From positions 62,001-126,000 of the forward strand of contig JAANYP010002967.1 in the NCBI GenBank assembly GCA_020465985.1: 64,000 nt of DNA. The letters run 5' to 3'. The notes under the pieces were generated by a model. That model saw only the letters and a program-made list of their open reading frames with translations, ran no database searches and was not told the origin of the DNA. Every line of letters starts with the position of its first letter. Position 1 is the first letter of the stretch. This DNA is from Centrapalus pauciflorus. Lineage: Eukaryota > Streptophyta > Magnoliopsida > Asterales > Asteraceae. A program made the translations under genes and the position numbers. Below, in pieces: positions 12,131 to 21,243 of this stretch.

Positions 12131-15100
12131 CAGATTACCACCGGTCCAAACAACAAATGGTTCGTCGACAGTGGATGCTCCAGGCACATGACGGGGGAAA
12201 GAGGTCTGCTTACAGACTTCAAGGGTGGGAATAAGGGGTTTGTATCATTCGCCGGTAACAAAGGAGGAAATATCACTGGAACTGGAGAAGTCACTAATGG
12301 GACGATTACATTGGATCAAGTTTATCACGTTGATAAATTGGTTCATAATCTCATTAGTGTATCTCAAATCTGTGATAAGAAGAATTCAGTGCTTTTCACT
12401 GACACTGAAGCGTTAGTGCTGAAACCGGGATTCAAGATTCCTGAAGATTGGATATTGATGCGGGCACCAAGGAAGAATGACTTGTACATGCTCGATATGA
12501 ATAAGCCAGATAATTCGATGGGTCCGATCTGCTTACTATCAAAAGCTTCGGAGACGGAATCGGTTTTGTGGCACAGACGCATGGCTCACTTGCACCTAAG
12601 GAAAATGAACTACATAACGAAGAATGGTTTGGTGCAAGGTGTGCCTCTGAAGAGCTTTCAGTTTGAAGAAAAGTGTCTACCGTGCATGAAGGGCAAGCAA
12701 CATAAAAAAACACACAAGTCCAAGAAGCTGAACTCCATAACCTCGACATTCGATTTGTTGCATATGGACCTTTTCGGCCCTATCAACAAAAGGAGTATAG
12801 GAGGTAGTTGGTTTTGTTTGGTTATCACTGACGATTACTCACGTTTTTCTTGGGTTTTCTTTTTAGGTACAAAGGACGAGACGGCTTCCAAGCTCATCGG
12901 GTTCTTAGACCAAGTGGAGAATTCCTACAGAACGAGGGCTAAACGACTACGTAGTGATAACGGAACAGAGTTCAAAAACACTGTAATTGGTGTATATTGC
13001 CTATCAAAGGACATCGTGCATCAATTCAGTGCACCATATGAACCTCAACAGAATGGGGTGGCCGAACGTAAAAATAGAACATTGATTGAGGCTGCAAGGA
13101 CTATGCTTTCGGATTCAAAGCTTCCTACCATGTTTTGGGGGGAGGCAGTGAATACCGCGTGCCATATTTTAAACCGAGTCCTTACAGTCAAATCTTTGAA
13201 CAAAACATGCTATGAACTTTTGAATAAACGGCCACCTAACTTAACTGGATTCGAACCGTTTGGGGTACCATGTACTTTACTGCGTACAAAACATCAACCA
13301 AAGTTAGGTGAAAAGGCTGACGAAGGATACTTCCTAGGTTATGTGCCGAACTCACCAAACAAACGGGTTTTTAACAAAACAAATGGTACTGTGGAGATTG
13401 TGTATAACATTGAGGTTACAAGTTATACACATGAACCCCAAACTGGTCCTGAATGGTTATTTGACTATGATAAGTTATTTGAGTCATTTAACATTTCTTT
13501 GGATGATACTGCAGGTACAATCGAAAAAGACATGGCGACGTTGCATCTTAATGACGATGGCCATATCTTTCCGAGGACTACGTTTGAATCCACATCTGAG
13601 CCTACTGCGACAGTAGATGGATCTCCAGAAGTTGCTGATCAAGAAGCACCTACGACTGAGAATCAGACTCAACCATCAAGTACCAACTCTGAGGAAAACG
13701 TCCGTGAGGAGGAAAATGTAGAAGCTGAGTCTGTTCCCCCATTAGGTGAAATAGGATCTAATTTAGGAGATAATCTAAGGGTTGATGATATAGAGACCTC
13801 TAGGATTAACAAGAACCATCCATTAGAAAGCATCATAGGAAATCCTAACGAGGGTGTGAGGACTCGGAGTAGTGTAAATAACAACACTGTGTTGTTGTCG
13901 ATGATAAACGACTCCGAGGCATATCACACATGTCTATATTCATGTTTCATATCGCAAGTAGAGCCTAAGAATGTGCAAATGGCGCTTAAGGATAACTCCT
14001 GGGTTGAAGCGATGCAAGAAGAACTTTCGCAATTTAGGAAACTAGAAGTGTGGGAGTTAGTTCCATTACCTCGAGGGGAAGTTGCCATAGGAACCAAATG
14101 GGTTTTTAAGTGCAAAAGAGACGATCGGGGTATAGTCACGAGCAACAAGGCTAGGCTAGTTGTAAAGGGTTTCAACCAAGAGGAGGGAATCGATTACAAC
14201 GAGGTTTTTGCACCAGTAGCAAGGCTAGAAGCCATAAGGTTGTTTTTAGCTTTTGCCTCCTTCAAGGGCTTTAAGGTATATCAGTTAGATGTTAAGAGTG
14301 CTTTCCTGTATGGGAAAGTGAAGGAGTTGGTGTACGTAGAACAACCGCCCGGATTTACAGATCCAAAATATCCTGATAGAGTATATCGTTTAGATAAGGC
14401 TCTATATGGATTGCATCAGGCACCTAGGGCGTGGTATGAGACTCTATCCAACCATCTGTTAGAGAACGGTTTTGAAAGGGGTAGGATAGATAGTACTCTG
14501 TTTGTTAAGAGGAAGGGAGAACACTTTATCTTGGTACAAGTGTACGTCGATGATATCATCTTTGGATCATCAGACGAACAGATGTGCAAAGATTTCGAGA
14601 AGGTGATGAAGTCTAAGTTCGAGATGAGTGCTATGGGAGAGTTAAATTTCTTTTTAGGGTTACAAGTTGACCAAAAGAAGGAAGGGATGTTTATCCATCA
14701 GACTAAGTATGTCTATGACATACTAGAACGGTTTGGGATGGAAGGAACTAAGTTGACTGCCCATTTCAGCACGCCGATTCAAGTGAATCATAATCTCGGG
14801 CCGGGTACTGAAAGTGATACCGATGTGGATCCGACTTTATATCGGGCCATGATTGGGTCACTTATGTATTTAACTGCTTCAAGACCTGATATTATGTTTG
14901 CTGTTTGTATTTGTGCTAGGTTTCAAGCGAATCCGAAGGAGACGCATATGAAGGCTGTGAAGCGGATTCTACGATACCTCAAGTCGAAATCGAAGCTGGG
15001 ACTTTGGTATCACGCGGAGGGAGATCTAGAGTTGGAGACATTCACTGATTCTGACTATGGAGGATGCAGCTTGACGCGCAAATCAACGACTGGAGGTTGT

Positions 15101-15499
15101 CAGTTCCTAGGAGGGAGATTGGTATCCTGGCAATGCAAGAAACAAACATCGGTAGCCGTGTCAACGTGCCAGGCCGAGTATGTTGCTGCTGGTAGTTGCT
15201 GCTCACAGGTTCTGTGGATACAACAACAATTGCGGGATTACGGTTTGGCTTACACTCAAACTCCAATTAGGATAGACAATCAATCTACAATCGCTATAAC
15301 TAATAATCCAGTCAAACACAATAAAACAAAGCACATAGACATAAGACATCATTTTATTCGTGATTGTGCTGAAAAGAACTTAATCAAATTGGTAAAAGTG
15401 GCAACAGAAGATAATAATGCAGATTTATTTACCAAAGCATTTGATAAGTCACGGTTTGAGTATTTAATTCAACTGAATGGAATGCGCAACCCAGAGTAA
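12110..15499 (+). CDS. pol: Element B pol polyprotein (PR-INT-RT-RNase H)
   Basis: Open from the gag stop to TAA at 15499, about 1,129 codons; the first ATG-independent start candidate is GTG at 12125, and the real start is set by readthrough or splicing. Domains: aspartic protease with VDSGCSRHMTGE near residue 15; integrase zinc finger HRRMAHLHLRKM and CLPC; integrase core with D in MDLFGP, D in RSDNGTEF and E in NGVAERKNRT; RVT_2 reverse transcriptase with YVDDIIFGS; RNase H with TDSDYGGC, CQAEYVAA and DNQSTIAI; ends NGMRNPE. All catalytic landmarks I can check are present and no internal stop occurs. Domain order with integrase before RT is diagnostic of Ty1/copia. Makes cDNA and integrates it. 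Confidence 0.95.
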   Translation, partial: PIFFHVQQITTGPNNKWFVDSGCSRHMTGERGLLTDFKGGNKGFVSFAGNKGGNITGTGEVTNGTITLDQVYHVDKLVHNLISVSQICDKKNSVLFTDTEALVLKPGFKIPEDWILMRAPRKNDLYMLDMNKPDNSMGPICLLSKASETESVLWHRRMAHLHLRKMNYITKNGLVQGVPLKSFQFEEKCLPCMKGKQHKKTHKSKKLNSITSTFDLLHMDLFGPINKRSIGGSWFCLVITDDYSRFSWVFFLGTKDETASKLIGFLDQVENSYRTRAKRLRSDNGTEFKNTVIGVYCLSKDIVHQFSAPYEPQQNGVAERKNRTLIEAARTMLSDSKLPTMFWGEAVNTACHILNRVLTVKSLNKTCYELLNKRPPNLTGFEPFGVPCTLLRTKHQPKLGEKADEGYFLGYVPNSPNKRVFNKTNGTVEIVYNIEVTSYTHEPQTGPEWLFDYDKLFESFNISLDDTAGTIEKDMATLHLNDDGHIFPRTTFESTSEPTATVDGSPEVADQEAPTTENQTQPSSTNSEENVREEENVEAESVPPLGEIGSNLGDNLRVDDIETSRINKNHPLESIIGNPNEGVRTRSSVNNNTVLLSMINDSEAYHTCLYSCFISQVEPKNVQMALKDNSWVEAMQEELSQFRKLEVWELVPLPRGEVAIGTKWVFKCKRDDRGIVTSNKARLVVKGFNQEEGIDYNEVFAPVARLEAIRLFLAFASFKGFKVYQLDVKSAFLYGKVKELVYVEQPPGFTDPKYPDRVYRLDKALYGLHQAPRAWYETLSNHLLENGFERGRIDSTLFVKRKGEHFILVQVYVDDIIFGSSDEQMCKDFEKVMKSKFEMSAMGELNFFLGLQVDQKKEGMFIHQTKYVYDILERFGMEGTKLTAHFSTPIQVNHNLGPGTESDTDVDPTLYRAMIGSLMYLTASRPDIMFAVCICARFQANPKETHMKAVKRILRYLKSKSKLGLWYHAEGDLELETFTDSDYGGCSLTRKSTTGGCQFLGGRLVSWQCKKQTSVAVSTCQAEYVAAGSCCSQVLWIQQQLRDYGLAYTQTPIRIDNQSTIAITNNPVKHNKTKHIDIRHHFIRDCAEKNLIKLVKVATEDNNADLFTKAFDKSRFEYLIQLNGMRNPE

Positions 15500-16062
15500 T
15501 TTGGCCTTAGTAGTATTTTATTTCCTTTTATAGAAGTAGTATTTCTTTCTTTTTATAGTAAGTCTGCTAATTTAGGATAGTTTCTATTTTTAGTAGTTTC
15601 TATTTTTAGTAGGTTAGTAGTTTATCGTATTTTATAGCTATTTCTTTATGAAAAACAAAAGAAAAAAGAGAGAAAATAAGAAAAACACAAAAAAAAGAGA
15701 ATATCAGAAAAAGGAGTTAAGTCTTAGATACATAGGTTCAAAGTGACGAAAATTAGCACAGTCGTTACAAACTCTAAGTATTTAGGCTTTCACACATAAT
15801 GCAACTAAATTCTAAGTGTTATACTTTATTTAGTTAGATGTGTTGGTAGGCATAATACATATAGGGAATCTCAAGGCTAATAAAATATTCTAGAAAAAGT
15901 CAAGCGTGTCACTAACTTAGATGTATGACCAATCGGTCTTAATTTTTATGTACAAGACATACAAACTTTGAGTCTAAATGAGGTATACAAACTTTCTGGG
16001 GATGTATGGCAACATCAAATACATCTTAAAATGGAAAGAATAGAAATATCATACAAAACTGA

Positions 16063-16260
16063 GAGTCGAAAACATGCAACTCTGTTGTACGTAAGTACAG
16101 ACCTGTTGTCTCTGTTTAGATTCGGGTTAGCAGATATGTCGCTTTGTTGTACGTCAGTACAGACCTGTCACCGCTGTCTGCTAACTTTAAAAATAAATTG
16201 TAAGTCAAACTAAGACACTCTGTTGTATGAAAATACAGACCTGTGTCCGATGTTTGTCTT
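16063..16260 (+). other. Triple stem-loop array, element B copy
   Basis: Stem 1 arms 16063-16074 and 16113-16123 (imperfect). Stem 2 arms 16126-16134 gttagcaga and 16177-16185 tctgctaac (perfect 9 bp). Stem 3 arms 16202-16210 and 16252-16260 (8 of 9) plus inner gacac/gtgtc (16214-16218, 16243-16247). Apices share tgttgtacgt, agtacag, acctgt, in which tgtac and gtaca can pair. Compared with A, paired bases change together: stem 2 gains an A-T pair in A, and stem 1 differs but still pairs. This suggests selection on RNA structure. Confidence 0.6.
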
Positions 16261-16637
16261 TTAAAGAAAGTTTGCAAATACCAACAAGTTAGAATCTTAG
16301 TCTGTGTGCCTTGATCATAAAAGTATGTCTATGTCTGAGTCACGTAAGATAATTTCCTGATAAATAAAAATGCCAAGAGATATTCCGAAATGTAGAGTGT
16401 TTAAAGGGGTAAAAATACCAACAATCGGCTAAATAGGTATGTCACGACAAATAATCAAAGGAATCAAAAAATTCCTAAGTGTGAAAGTTTAAATACTGAA
16501 AGTAAGTATCAGACATCGCTATCTGATTGAACCTCTCTTAGACTATTCTCATCAAAAATATTTTGTTTAGTATTTAGCTTAGGTTGTAAATTTTAATAGT
16601 ATAGCTTAAGTCTAGATTAAATTTTTTGGTTAAAAAT

Positions 16638-16700
16638 TTATTTTATTTTATTTTATTTTATTTTACCTTAGTTTATTTTATTTTATTTTATTTTAGTTTA
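16638..16700. repeat. TTTTA pentanucleotide microsatellite
   Basis: About a dozen ttta/tttta units interrupted once by accttag. Counterpart of the AAATA run in element A. Confidence 0.75.
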
Positions 16701-17639
16701 AATTTTTACTTAGGAAAAAGGTCAAAAATTACTGAGGTTGCATTCAAAGTTGGATAAAATAAACATTGCGTGAATATATTGGGCTTAGGGTAAAAGAGTT
16801 GGCATAGTTTATCTTGTTACACAAATACCGTAGAAAAAAGTTGAAAAAGTTGAAGTTATTTCAAAAATTTTCGAAATTTTTCTAAGTGTTTGGTGGTTTC
16901 GAGTTTAGGACAGACTTGAATGTGGAAGGATTCGAATCTGTCAGTAGATTCGAGTCTATCCTTAGACTCGAAGGTTGGTGGTATATATAGGTCAACAGTG
17001 AAGTCATTTAAGACTTACTGTTTTCGAATCTATACACTCGAATCTAACAAGGCGACTTCGAATCTATTCTCGAATCTATCGTATCTCACATAAACGACAT
17101 TTTGTCGAGTTTGAAGCTAGTGTGTTCGACTCTACCCTTGCATCTAGGTATAATCAACTTGATTGTGCAAGATTCATGTAGCTTTATACACAATATCAGG
17201 CTAAATCCTCGAGTTTTGAAGGTTTAAGGGTCGAAATAGGGTTTTTACAAAATTACCAAGTTTGGACCGATAAACAGTCAAATTAAAGGCATATATCTGT
17301 GATTAGTAACTAGTAGGACTAATGAATGTAATTTTCTAAGTCCAAAAGGGTTAAAATCAAGAGATTTGGTCTTGAAATAATGTCGGCGGTTCGAATCTGT
17401 TCTTGCCGTTTCTCGAATCTGTCATTAGATTCGAGAGGGCCATTGATTCGAATCTGACCATCACATTCGAAAAGGGACCATTCGAATCTGTTACTTTCGA
17501 ATCTATTTTTTTATTTACATTATTTAAATTAAATCTTTTTAAACTTGTAGAAATTTAATTGTGTTGGATTTTGTACTTAAACAAGTTCAAAATAAAACAG
17601 ATTTAAATTTAAACAGGTTTATTAATTTTTAATGAATCT

Positions 17640-17661
17640 AATAGTTTTGTTTATTGTGCAG
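17640..17661 (+). promoter_or_regulatory. Splice-acceptor-like sequence before env-like ATG
   Basis: A ctaat at about 17638-17642, a T-rich tract and gtgcag ending at 17661, two bases before the ATG at 17664. It resembles the sequence before pol (12103-12130). It could create a spliced env-like mRNA, as known for some env-bearing plant retrotransposons. Inference only. Confidence 0.35.
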
Positions 17662-17663
17662 AA

Positions 17664-18731
17664 ATGGCTATTCGAGCGTTTGTGCCTAAGCACAATATGA
17701 TACTTCATCCAGATCATAATCTCCCTGAGGCGCAGGGTTTTAGACAAGTCCTTGATTTCCTAGTAGAGTCTAGGATCGGTTTTGCACTCTCACATAATGT
17801 GCAGCTAGTGTTACCATACATTCGTCAGTTTTACGATCATTTGCAAGTAGACTGCTCGGTCACACCGACAGTGCTACGCACTCGAATTGCTGGACACCCA
17901 TTGGTATTCTCGGCAGATATGCTGCGACAAGTGTTGCAGCTGGGCACTCAAGAAGAAGAATCGGGTCCGATAGAGTTTCCTTTAAGTATAAGGCAAGCGG
18001 CCTTTCTGAGAATGGAATACAGTCAAGACGTGACAAAGGTGTCCTACATGAAAAGTGGATTAATTGGGCAATGGAGGTTTTTGGCACATGTGTTTATGGT
18101 GTGCTTTGCTCCAAAGAAGGCAGGATTCGATTATATGGTTGCGAAGATGCAGTCCGGGATAGTTGCGATGGTTTATAATCGACCATACAGCTTTTCAGAA
18201 ATGTTTTTCTCTGAGTTTGTTCACCAAATAACCGCACCAGAAAATCAGCAGTTTTTGTTATATCCGCGGTTCATTATGATGATGATCAGGCATTTCTTGC
18301 CAAATCTGCCGCCGTCAAATGACTTTCAAAGCGTTGCTATTATGGATAAAAGGATTTTCGCTGACTGTTCCTCGCACCGAGGAAGGTTGGCTGTTCCAGT
18401 GGAGCGTCCATTATTCGGAGCAATCTTGGACAGAAACTTTGAAGCCCCGGATGTTGCCAACTGGGCAGGGGTAGTCGAATTTCAAGCACAGCCACAACAA
18501 CAACAACAGACACAGCCACAGCGTGTTCAAAGGCGTCGACAACGATCAGCTGCGAGTCAAACTCAGGCGCCAAGGCCTTCGACCAGTCAGCAGCCGGAAG
18601 TTCAAGAAGCCGGGCCATCAAATGTTTCAACTGAAACTGAGCAACTGTGCCAAACGCTTAATGAAATCTGGGAGGCAGGTCCTCATGCGAACGAAGATGT
18701 GGCTACAGCATTAGGAGGAGATAGAAGTTGA
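17664..18731 (+). CDS. Element B env-like protein, N-terminal part
   Basis: 355 codons from ATG (MAIRAFVPKHNM). The N-terminal 230 residues form a folded-looking domain (LPYIRQFYDHL, AGHPLVFSADMLRQVLQLG, a Cys-poor hydrophobic middle). A Gln/Pro-rich low-complexity stretch follows (about residues 270-320), then QLCQTLNEIWEAG. The stop at 18729 comes from a one-base frame change near 18710; the following 190 bases are open in the next frame and encode an acidic, Glu-rich segment. C carries a diverged relative of the N-terminal domain in the same place. I see no signal peptide or clear transmembrane helix, so the historic label env-like describes position only. Confidence 0.8.
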   Translation: MAIRAFVPKHNMILHPDHNLPEAQGFRQVLDFLVESRIGFALSHNVQLVLPYIRQFYDHLQVDCSVTPTVLRTRIAGHPLVFSADMLRQVLQLGTQEEESGPIEFPLSIRQAAFLRMEYSQDVTKVSYMKSGLIGQWRFLAHVFMVCFAPKKAGFDYMVAKMQSGIVAMVYNRPYSFSEMFFSEFVHQITAPENQQFLLYPRFIMMMIRHFLPNLPPSNDFQSVAIMDKRIFADCSSHRGRLAVPVERPLFGAILDRNFEAPDVANWAGVVEFQAQPQQQQQTQPQRVQRRRQRSAASQTQAPRPSTSQQPEVQEAGPSNVSTETEQLCQTLNEIWEAGPHANEDVATALGGDRS

Positions 18732-18911
18732 AGCTCCTGAGTCTGAAGCTACTGAGTCTCGTTTTCGCATAGAAACTTATGGCTCGAGAGTCGTAGTTAT
18801 CAATGAAGAGGCATCAAGGAGGAGAGTAGTAAGGGAATCTGATGAATCGGACTTTGAAGAGGAGGAGGTTGCTCCCTTAGTGACTCGGCAAAGGCCAAGC
18901 GTCACAGGTTT
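18716..18911 (+). other. Out-of-frame acidic linker joining the two env-like ORFs
   Basis: Open in frame +1 relative to both flanking ORFs: it encodes EEIEVEAPESEATESRF and an EESDFEEEE-like acidic stretch, then rejoins frame near VTG at about 18905. The flanking ORFs share one frame, so two opposite one-base shifts bracket this segment. Confidence 0.6.
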
Positions 18912-20546
18912 ATGCAAGGGTCATCCTCAGCATCCGATGCACAACAACCTCAAACTCAAACCCAATCTGAACCTCAAACCACCGCTCCACCACCACCATC
19001 ACCTCAACATGAGCCATATATTCCATCACCCATTCGCCCAACTCCTATACAATCAATTCCATCTACTTCGACAACCTACGCTGAAAATCAGAGGTTTATG
19101 CAGCTCAAGGGACGAGTTGACTTCCAACATGTCCAAATCTTAGCCCTAACTAAGGCGGTCGGCGAACTCCAGGCGCATAATGCTAATCTTGATAATGATA
19201 ATGCCGAGTTGAAGAAGATTGTGGAGAATGTCAGGGAAGAAAACATAGAATTGAAGTCCTTTATTGCAGATCAATCAGCTGAGATCCGATCGATGCGGTC
19301 CCTCCTTGAGCAGCTCATGAAAAATCTAAAAGCTCAGGGGGAGACAAGTTGTAGGGATCAGAAGGAGCAGCGTAGAGATGGAGATGACGAAGGCAATGAT
19401 CCCGATGCACATAATGTGAATGAGCCAGTAGATTTTCCTGCTGCTCAGGCTACTCAAGTTCAGGGGGAGCCCAGTCAAATTGAAGGTGAAGGAGGAGAAG
19501 CAGGTTCTTCAAAGGCTTTGGATAGCGACATGATAGATGCGCTGAAAGATATTGAGGAAGAGCTTATGGAATTCGATTTTGAAGATGAAGTCGAAGAGTT
19601 GGAGGAAGGTGAATTCATTCCAGAGGAAGTCGTTGACTGGAAATCGGATGATGAAGTGTTAGATGACGAGGACGATCATGTCAACGAGGTCATAATAATT
19701 TCACAACCTGTCACGGAACTGTATGTAGGCAATAATCAGAATGTGATTGATATAGACTACATCAAAATAGCCTCAGTCGAGGACACTGAACTTGAAGAGG
19801 CAGAGAAGGAACCATCAAGAGCTGAATTGATAAATCTTTGGTTTAAGAAGGACGAAACAAAAGAACAGCTGAAGATGAAGAAGAAGATGAGAATACCGGG
19901 TGCCGGAAACTTCTCAGGAGGGATTATTAGCTGGTTCTTTGACAGAGAACTGCAGCTGTTTATTTTGAAAAGAAGAGATGGCCTCCAATACTTGAGGCGA
20001 ACACTGAAAGCGTTTAATTCACTGCCCAAGATTGAAGTTAAAGAGTTAGCCTGGAAGGAGCTGATTAATGTTGGAGATGATAAGTATGCAGAAGTGATTG
20101 AAAGAATTATAAGGAAAGAAGGGCGATCAGGCAAATTTGAGCGACTCAAGCCAAGGACCGGAAAGAGGGTCGAGGATGGATCAAGGATAGATCCTCATAC
20201 TGGAAGGCCTTGGGCCAAAATGATTTATAAGCCAGTCAAATGCTTGAAGAGAGTGCCAATGAAATCGATGCCACAGAATATTTTGAGCAACATGAAATGG
20301 TGGTACCTCGAGATTGACACTGCTGAAGCCATCATGGAGGATCAAGACGAGAAGGTCATTTTGAAGGTATATGATCCACTGCATTTGATAAATCTATCAA
20401 AGGACGACCTGAAGAAGCTACATGATCAGCCTATCTTCTTTATTGAAGCATGGAGATCTGAAGCCAGGAAGTTCCAGAAGGTAGTTAAAGTTTGTATAGA
20501 TGATGGTTTATATGCAGGCAGTAGTATATATAGTTCTAGTTCTTAA
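18912..20546 (+). CDS. Element B env-like protein, C-terminal part
   Basis: 544 codons. The first residues (MQGSSSASDAQQPQTQ) probably continue the upstream ORF and are not a true start. Then comes a Pro/Gln-rich stretch, a strong coiled coil about residues 60-145 (VDFQHVQILALTKAVGELQ, then repeated Asn/Leu/Glu heptads), an acidic region about residues 210-265 (IEEELMEFDFEDEVEELEEG), and a basic, aromatic C-terminal domain (about 330-500) ending GSSIYSSSS. This coiled coil followed by a C-terminal domain matches what is described for SIRE env-like proteins. No transmembrane segment is evident. Role unknown; the PPT follows 30 bases after the stop. Confidence 0.8.
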   Translation: MQGSSSASDAQQPQTQTQSEPQTTAPPPPSPQHEPYIPSPIRPTPIQSIPSTSTTYAENQRFMQLKGRVDFQHVQILALTKAVGELQAHNANLDNDNAELKKIVENVREENIELKSFIADQSAEIRSMRSLLEQLMKNLKAQGETSCRDQKEQRRDGDDEGNDPDAHNVNEPVDFPAAQATQVQGEPSQIEGEGGEAGSSKALDSDMIDALKDIEEELMEFDFEDEVEELEEGEFIPEEVVDWKSDDEVLDDEDDHVNEVIIISQPVTELYVGNNQNVIDIDYIKIASVEDTELEEAEKEPSRAELINLWFKKDETKEQLKMKKKMRIPGAGNFSGGIISWFFDRELQLFILKRRDGLQYLRRTLKAFNSLPKIEVKELAWKELINVGDDKYAEVIERIIRKEGRSGKFERLKPRTGKRVEDGSRIDPHTGRPWAKMIYKPVKCLKRVPMKSMPQNILSNMKWWYLEIDTAEAIMEDQDEKVILKVYDPLHLINLSKDDLKKLHDQPIFFIEAWRSEARKFQKVVKVCIDDGLYAGSSIYSSSS

Positions 20547-20576
20547 ACTTGATGTAAATAGTTAGAAGCTATCGTC

Positions 20577-20587
20577 AAGGGGGAGTC
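20577..20587 (+). promoter_or_regulatory. Polypurine tract of element B
   Basis: aagggggagtc directly before the 3' LTR start tgttgg; primes plus-strand DNA synthesis. Confidence 0.88.
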
Positions 20588-21238
20588 TGTTGGTACACCC
20601 TGTGTGACGATAGCAGTCTAAGCGATCAAACATTTTGGTTTAAGTAATATTCAGAATATTGAGTATTAACGAGTGTTTTGATATATATGTTTATATATGT
20701 TTGATTGATATTGATTGTGTGTTTGAACTTGATGTAACATATTACAAGAAGTTCAAACATAAAGATCAAAGATTAATTTAAGCATAAACATAAGTTTCAT
20801 ATACAAGTTGGCTAGATTCGAATTATATATGGGTTGACATTCGAATCTGTGATAGATTCGAATGTAACCATAGATTCGAACGAAGACCAGATTCGAGAGT
20901 GTCTTTGTGGACAGACTCGAATGGGCCTTGGGCCAGATTCAAGTTTGGCCCACAACAGACTCGAATCAGGGTCTATAATTAGGGATAGATTCGATTAATT
21001 AGGTGACTTTTTGCAGAATTCGTGAGGGATTAAGCAATAAGCGATCTCGAATCTATCATCGGTTTTCGTGCAGTTTAGGAGAGAATCAGCTCGTAGGATC
21101 GTTCGTGTGTCATTCGTTGAGCGTCTGATAGTCTCCGTGTTTCGTAGTTGAGAGTTGTTACCGTCTACCCGTTAACGAGGATTCCGCACTCGTTGACGGT
21201 TCCGCGTCTGGATAGATATGTGTTAGGTAGACCTTACA
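20588..21238 (+). repeat. Element B 3' LTR
   Basis: 651 bp, the same length as the 5' copy, with about 10 substitutions and no indel by hand alignment. Followed by the cttgt target duplication at 21239-21243. Confidence 0.95.
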
Positions 21239-21243
21239 CTTGT

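Larger units (their letters stand above)
15500..17661 (+). other. Element B spacer between pol and env-like region
   Basis: 2.2 kb without convincing coding content. It holds an A-rich stretch (15640-15700), the triple stem-loop (16063-16260), a TTTTA microsatellite (about 16638-16700) and a block of ttcgaatct words (16900-17510). It ends in a pyrimidine-rich tract and gtgcag two bases before the env-like ATG. Colinear with A 1697-1. Confidence 0.75.
7933..21238 (+). mobile_element. SIRE-like Ty1/copia element B, near-complete
   Basis: 13.3-kb element with two 651-bp LTRs (7933-8583, 20588-21238), both tgttgg...ttaca, flanked by perfect 5-bp duplications cttgt (7928-7932 and 21239-21243). 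Internal order: tRNA-Met PBS, motif-rich leader, gag, pol, 2.2-kb spacer, env-like ORFs, PPT. I count about 10 mismatches between the LTRs (about 1.5%), which suggests insertion well under 1-2 million years ago at usual plant rates. Gag has a 14-bp deletion and the env-like region has two offsetting frameshifts, but pol is open. Gene order and the env-like region place it in the SIRE/Maximus lineage. Confidence 0.95.

Noticed and set aside
13669..14175. Long antisense ORFs within B pol and other coding regions
   Set aside because: Shadows of the real pol frame on the other strand.
17664..20546. Calling this a viral envelope gene
   Set aside because: Only its position resembles retroviral env; no signal peptide, cleavage site or membrane anchor is visible.
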